From Cristatella mucedo (Eukaryota > Bryozoa > Phylactolaemata > Cristatellidae): a stretch of DNA of 64,000 nucleotides. Position numbers and translations under genes: made by a program. Shown here in pieces: positions 58,880 through 64,000 of the stretch; the stretch's first letter is position 1, and every line of letters starts with the position of its first letter. Where the stretch lies: assembly GCA_009760855.2 (NCBI GenBank), contig WPIO01000001.1, positions 14,098,501-14,162,500 on the forward strand, read 5' to 3'. The notes below the pieces were generated by a model, which ran no database searches, was not told the origin of the DNA, and worked only from the letters and a program-made list of their open reading frames with translations.

Positions 58880-59450
58880 TGGTCATTGTGGGAACCCTTA
58901 CATTATGGAGCAACTGAGGGTTCGGTAGTAGGCCCCCTTCTTTTCACTCTCTAAACTCTTGCTCCGGCAGAGTCATTGCCAAACTCAATTTTGGCTTTCA
59001 TTCATATGTCTATGAAACTCGATTTTCCTTATTGCTCCACCCTTCTAAGCCTTACTTCTCATCGGACTTACTTAATTCCTTAGCTGTCTGCGACGACATT
59101 TGATTTTGAATGGCTACTAAAACTTCCCGAAGGTTAACAATGATCAGACCAATGTAATAATAATGGGCAAAACTACTGCCAACCCTAAGTTGGAAGATCT
59201 CACCCTCCATTTTGGTTCAGCTAGCACCACTTACGTGACATCTGCCCATATGCTAAGGAGAATCGCCAAGATAATGGCCTGCTTAAATAAGAGTACTACA
59301 ACAAAACTAGTTCATGCATTTGTTGCAACGTGACTATATTATAGCAATTCTCTTTCTCCAGGACTCACAACAGTACCTTTAATCTTCTGTAACTAGAGCA
59401 AAACTCAGCTACTCGTCTGGTCTGTCGTCAACAGCATGGCTGCCATATCA
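58880..59450 (+). mobile_element. LINE fragment: RT palm region, decayed
   Basis: TEGSVVGPLLFTL corresponds to the conserved 'PQGSVLGPLLF' RT motif. After several frameshifts and stops, text equivalent to NNDQTNVIIMGKTTANPKLE, AKIMACLN and KLVHAFVAT follows. It is the 5'-most LINE region seen in the window, from the same kind of element as the 3' fragments. Confidence 0.8.
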
Positions 59451-59479
59451 GGCAACTTCTGTAAAACCAGAATAGGATC

Positions 59480-60735
59480 AGAATTGGGGGGTATGGACAT
59501 TCCCCCCCCAGGGTAGGACAGTTCCACCCCCCCAGGGTTGGGGCATTTCCTCCCCTCCCATATGGAAATGTCATGATATAAATTGTCTTGTTTACATATC
59601 TTGCAAAAATATTATATAGTGTATAATATATAACAGATTCCTACCTTATAGTCATTAGAAATGTGGTCGTTGCGGCCTTGCTTTTCGGCAGACCACCAAG
59701 TGCAAGGTCAAAGCTCTGCCCTAGGCGGCTAGCGGCAGATGCTCTCAGAAGCAGCTGCGAGCGAGTAGCAGTATCCTCTGCCGCTGCCGACTACGGCCCG
59801 TCCAAAGCTCAGCGCCACCACCCCAGTCATTGCTGCACCGGGCGTCTCGCATCGACCACTGCCGACGTCGCCACACCGGCCGTACCGCCTCCGTTGGTCG
59901 TGCTATCGAGTCGCCTCTTATACTGAGTTGTTTTATTTCAATACAGCGTGAACTTCATTTGATCATGTATATATACAGTCGTCCCTCGCCACTTCGGGCT
60001 TTGACTTTTGCAGCTTCACTCTATCTATGGTTTTTCAAATATCTCCATTAAAAGTTGATCAAGATAGTGAAAATGATACAGCGCACACTCGGTTGTCTGA
60101 GTCAATTACACACCCCTGCATCACAATTAAAATTAAAATTACTGTACCTATGGGCTGATGGTCTTATGTATTCGAGCACCCCCACAAATCCTTCACTTTG
60201 ACTTGCAGTACACTTCTTCATTATCATCAAACAAATTGTACTATTTTCATAAGTTAGTGTTTGTGTGTAAAAAATGCATGTGTGTAATTAAATGTACACT
60301 AATAATAATGTGGTATTTGTAATGTCTAATACGTCTTATTAACCCTTACTTTGTCTAATGTATTGGGTAATATGGGTGTAATGGTGACTAAAAGGGTGTT
60401 ATATCATGTCCAGAGGGCTTTAATAATGTTAAAACCAAATTAAAGGGTCGTGAACAGGTTTTCTATGCTCTAGTTACGGAAATATTCGATTTATAAATAA
60501 AGAATCGTATTTCACGGAATTCACCTATCACGGCAGAGTCTGGAACCGATTAACCACGATAAACGAGGGATGGCTGTATATATCTGTATTCTTAGTTAGA
60601 CGTTCATCAACATAAGGGGGAAATATCCTACGGGGGGGGATGTCTAGGAGGGGGTAATGTCCTAGGGTCCACCAGGGGGGAATGTCGAAGGGGGGACGCC
60701 GAGGGGGAGGAGGAATGTCCTACAACCGAATTGGG
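59480..60735. mobile_element. Element bounded by inverted C-rich repeat arrays
   Basis: The left side (59480-59560) has about three units of a 'GTAGGACATTCCCCCC'-like motif after AATTGGGG. The right side (60614-60735) has about five such units in inverted orientation, ending ...CCGAATTGGG. So AATT plus a repeat array forms long imperfect terminal inverted repeats around ~1 kb. The interior includes a GC-richer 0.3-kb part (59663-59926, an 87-codon ORF without known domain) and the Tigger-like MITE. I cannot assign a superfamily. Confidence 0.6.
59976..60576. mobile_element. Tigger/pogo-like MITE with TA duplication
   Basis: 601 bp beginning CAGTCGTCCCTCG and ending CGAGGGATGGCTG, flanked on each side by TA (59974-59975 and 60577-60578), the target duplication of Tc1/mariner elements. 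The ends and the inner phrases (tttatggtttttcaaat-type; accgattaaccacgataaac, cacggcagagtctggaacc) resemble the terminal regions of Tigger-type elements (CAG...CCCTCG...TTATCGCGG). No transposase ORF, so non-autonomous. Confidence 0.85.
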
Positions 60736-61707
60736 TTTCGTATCCGGAATATTTACCTGGGGTTGGGATCAGGATGCATGCTGAGCTCGCAGCGACCCCA
60801 ACGCAAAAGATCTATCTAGCAGTGTTAGGCAGTAATGTTTCTTCTACCCATCTAGTAGACTTTTCTAATCATATCCATGTTCCTGCACAGTAAGAATAAT
60901 TATTACTAAAGTGGCTCCAAAGAAAGCAGTCCTGTCTTGCAAGGGCAGCAAAAATGTTGTGATACATATCAAATCATACCGTGGCTCAGAATCGATTCGT
61001 CTTCAAACCCAATAAATATAACCATTCGGCACGACACTGAAATAATTTCTATTCTACATTGGATATAAGTCCTATTTTGCATTTTTTTGAGTTCAAGGTC
61101 CATGGATCATGGCTTTGCTCTAGGACACCACAAGCTTATCTGGTGCAGCAGTATCAGCATCCTTCTGTCCATAGGTTATGGGCAGTACGCTATCCCTTTC
61201 TTCAGCTTAAAGACATGACAATGTTCTCTGCAGGTCTTATACTGAAAAGCGTCCTCGTACACTTCAATCATTAACGCACTGACCCTTGTTCTTGATGGCA
61301 ATCCAATAAGCAAACAGAGAGTCAATTAAGCTTTGAGTAGTGCTACAGTCGGAGCATCGCTCTGTGCACTCTTCCTGGTCACATGTGAGCATGTATGCAC
61401 ACACCATCGTTTGTGCGCACATTAAAGTAATGTAGGTGTGTTCAAGCACGAGCAGAGATGTTCACATAAAAACGACCATGCACACACATAATTAAATAAG
61501 GTGGCAGAAAGTAAGGCGAAGAAACACACCGAAAAATACAGCTTAGTTGTGATTCAAACTATGGTAGGCAAGCACGGCTCAGCTCAATGGACATGATAGC
61601 AAAATTACTGCTTCGTAGTCTGAGAGGTTAGATATAAAGGATTGTGACAACACTCATGAAATGCTAGAAAAATTTGGCAAACACGAATGGAATGTCGGAA
61701 TACTCAC

Positions 61708-61824
61708 CATTTCCCCTGACAAAGTCACCATATCCAGGGGACCATACATGAATCGTGCAGCCAATATCTGGGACTGGCCTTCAAGAACAATGCAATCGTT
61801 TCCACGATGATTAGGAGCAATGTT
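61708..61824 (-). CDS. PITPNM: PITPNM exon: most upstream one in the window
   Basis: 117 bp, 39 codons, phase 0 at both ends. The acceptor is ttctttactttcttcag and the donor GAAATG|gtgagt. It reads NIAPNHRGNDCIVLEGQSQI then LAARFMYGPLDMVTLSGEM, matching the Nir/RdgB segment between the DDHD and LNS2 domains (compare ...NH-ANDVV..., A-F-YGPLD-VTL-GEKVDV). PITPNM proteins start with a PI-transfer domain, followed by an FFAT motif and a DDHD domain. Those parts are not seen here and must lie beyond the right end, so the gene is partial. The family works at ER-plasma membrane contacts, exchanging phosphatidylinositol for phosphatidic acid after phospholipase C signalling. Together the six exons give 405 codons. 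Confidence 0.94.
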
Positions 61825-63280
61825 CTGAAGAAAGTAAAGAAGAATGTCATATTTCATCAAGGGAAGAATGTCATATTTCATCATAAATGTCATATTTCAT
61901 CAAGGGCAATAATTACAATCACTTAAGAACATTAGCATTCCAAGGAGTCTGAAGGTGCAGCCCCACTTGGAACAACTCCGAAGGCAAGTTGTCACCAGGG
62001 TCTGGGCTGGGCAGGTTGTCACCAGATGTGCCCCTTTAATAATCAGCAAGAACCATATTTCTTTTATACAATCAGTTCACAAAGAAAGGATTTCAATTTT
62101 AAAATGCTGAAACAAGCAAGGCCCTACTAGCCAAAAAATAAATTGTTCATATCCACCATCACTGAGAACATTGCTGAAGACTGCAGAACTTTAACTATTG
62201 ATAGGCATATAGCATGCAATCTCTAAGAGACACTTTGAGTTAAATTAAAGAAACAACAACCTTCTATAGCTACACAGTATTGATTATTCGAATGGTTTAC
62301 AATTATGAAAATTGGCCCCACAAGATTCCGCTATTACAGTGGCTATCCACTCAAATGCAAGAAAGAGTAGAAAGTAGCCAACAGTCACCCTAGTTTACAA
62401 AAATGCAAAAATCGAAAGGCAATTTTGCCCTTTTATGAAACATCAATCGAACATACCCTCTTGAGGATGTGCACGGCTAATATAATGCTGGGCATGTGTA
62501 TACTAAGTGAGAGTTGACAGACATTCAGTCCTTTATGAATGTACGTGCAACTGTGCCTACTGCCCAGCAGAAAGAGAGCACTAAGCTACCATCCGAACAG
62601 TCATCTACTAATAAAATTGGTGTACTTCGTGAGTGCAGTTGGAGGCCCTGACAATGCTGTGACATCCAGCTGTAACAGACTGACCATAGATTCTCAGACA
62701 AGTTTTCACCATTTCATTCCCAATCTATATGTGGCAATGGCCGTTGGTGAGCAGGATGGTGATCAGTGAGGTAGCAAGATGATCAGCTATAGAGCTAGAC
62801 TTGTGGCATAATGACTAACGAATGCTACGAGCAATCCACTTTGTCAAGCATACAATAAAAGAACTTTACTGTCTGGCCTGGGTAATTATGCATCAACCGA
62901 TTCCCTGGAGTACTTACAGGGGTTGCATAAATGGGTCGTGCACAGTTCCTAGGATAACGGGACGGCCATCTTACTTTATAAATGCATTAAGGATTTGCAT
63001 TTGTATGCCTACCACAATCTGCTGTATACATAGTCCGATGGACACACCATGTCCATCGCTACTGGAGGCTTGCACAATGGTTAATTAGCTTCAATTTCCT
63101 GCTTCTACTACAAATCAGGCAAAGTACACACATAACCAGGACCAACAGCACAGGTTCTACGTTTACCGCAACACTACCAGGTGTTGTGTAGAAGTCCGGC
63201 AATCGTTGACTCTCATTACTCTAAACTAGAGTTCTCTGTGAATTTTTATGCTAAACTTGCCCTGTTGTTGTGTCATAGGA
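61825..63280 (-). other. Probably PITPNM intron
   Basis: Upstream of the last recognised exon on the minus strand. I looked for the end of the DDHD region and found no matching reading frame. No repeats recognised. Confidence 0.6.
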
Positions 63281-63362
63281 ATAATAATAATAATATTAAT
63301 AACACACTTGATAAAGCTTCCTCGGAGAACTCAATCTCTTTCTAGGTGCTTTACATTTATCA
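63281..63362 (-). mobile_element. LINE 3' tail, minus strand
   Basis: aataataataataatattaa, taacacacttgataaagctt, cctcggagaactcaatctct, ttctaggtgctttacattta. Confidence 0.85.
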
Positions 63363-64000
63363 TCAGAAAGTTAAGTGGTTTATGTTTGCACCACTGATCA
63401 TAGCTTTCAAGTTTGTTTTTGGTAATCATTAGCCTTCCTGTATACTTAATTATGCACAGAGTTGATGGAATCCTACCTGTAGACTTAGCACATTTTGCTT
63501 GCTCAACTTAACTTAATGAGCATGTGCTTTCTCATCATTAGCTGCCACATGCCTACCGACTGTATCACGCGGCATGCACCAACTAGCCAGCTAGGGTTGG
63601 TAGAAGAGCTGCCGAGCGACTGCTTAGCGAGCAAGCTAATATGGGACTCTTGTCGGGATAACTTGCCAAATAACATAGTCACTACGAGGCACACCAAAAA
63701 CTGCCGAGCCATCTGTGGGAACCACACACACACATAACGTTCGAGCATCTTTCGTAGCCGGGCACATGCAGGTGCACAGCAAGCACTTTTTACTAAATTG
63801 TCACATCTTAGTTGTAAAAACATTTAACCGAATTCCAAACCTGCACGAATCATTCGGATGTGCACAGACCCGGATGAACCAGGTCAACGCCATTTAGTCC
63901 ATTAGTCACCAGCTGGATGGAGAACAAATTGGCAACACGAGAAAAGGCAGAATCGCTCAGATCAGCAGCCGTGTCTTAGAGAACCTCTGACCCTACTGCT
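63363..64000. other. Unassigned end of window
   Basis: A minus-strand frame after a ttcccacag acceptor-like site (~63718) and before gtaggc (~63560) is open, but resembles no PITPNM segment. Nothing else recognised. Confidence 0.35.

Larger units (their letters stand above)
57057..61707 (-). other. PITPNM intron, 4.65 kb, transposon-rich
   Basis: Successive insertions: SINE-2 (57298-57447), LINE tails and fragments in both orientations, a hAT-like MITE piece, a LINE RT piece, and the nested double element at 59480-60735. No further exon recognised in it. Confidence 0.85.

Noticed and set aside
63560-63720. A further upstream PITPNM exon on the minus strand
   Set aside because: Open with splice-like borders, but its residues match no part of the DDHD or adjoining region known to me.

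Overview
The window looks like nuclear DNA from an invertebrate animal. It has a spliced metazoan-type gene with long introns, tRNA-derived SINEs, non-LTR retrotransposon (LINE) fragments, DNA-transposon fossils and long dinucleotide tracts. I see no operons, prokaryotic genes, rRNA, CRISPR array or intact viral gene. The phylum cannot be fixed from the sequence. CpG loss across most of the window suggests a methylated genome, which a sponge or several other invertebrate groups could have.

Layout. (1) About 1-18.4 kb is GC- and CpG-rich. It holds no convincing protein gene, several old SINE/LINE copies, a CRE/CCAAT/GC-box cluster near 1.81-1.86 kb, a perfect 18-bp-stem hairpin at 5.1 kb, a 14-bp minisatellite at 12.7 kb and two long (TC)n tracts. 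(2) About 18.4-50 kb is CpG-poor and rich in transposon debris. It contains a decayed hAT transposase gene (22.3-23.8 kb), a hAT-like MITE (25 kb), many copies of one LINE family and two SINE families, and microsatellites. (3) About 50-62 kb, minus strand, carries the 3' part of a PITPNM (RdgB/Nir) gene. Six exons give 405 codons in one continuous frame, ending at a stop at 50780. (4) The last 2 kb shows no exon I can assign; the 5' part of PITPNM must lie beyond position 64000.

The PITPNM assignment is the strongest protein call. The exons join in phase and read through the region before LNS2, the whole LNS2 domain and a low-complexity C-terminal tail. The product would be a membrane-associated phosphatidylinositol-transfer protein acting in phosphoinositide/phosphatidic-acid exchange at ER-plasma membrane contacts. 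Its two large introns (4.5 and 4.7 kb) are filled with the same repeats found elsewhere, plus a Tigger-like MITE nested inside an unusual element bounded by inverted arrays of C-rich repeats.

The repeats are linked to each other. SINE family 1 (tRNA-like head) shares its 3' end with the LINE family, which suggests it borrowed the LINE's reverse transcriptase. SINE family 2 has a different tail. Copies of all three occur on both sides of the 18.4 kb composition boundary, which argues that the boundary is real and not an assembly join between two organisms.
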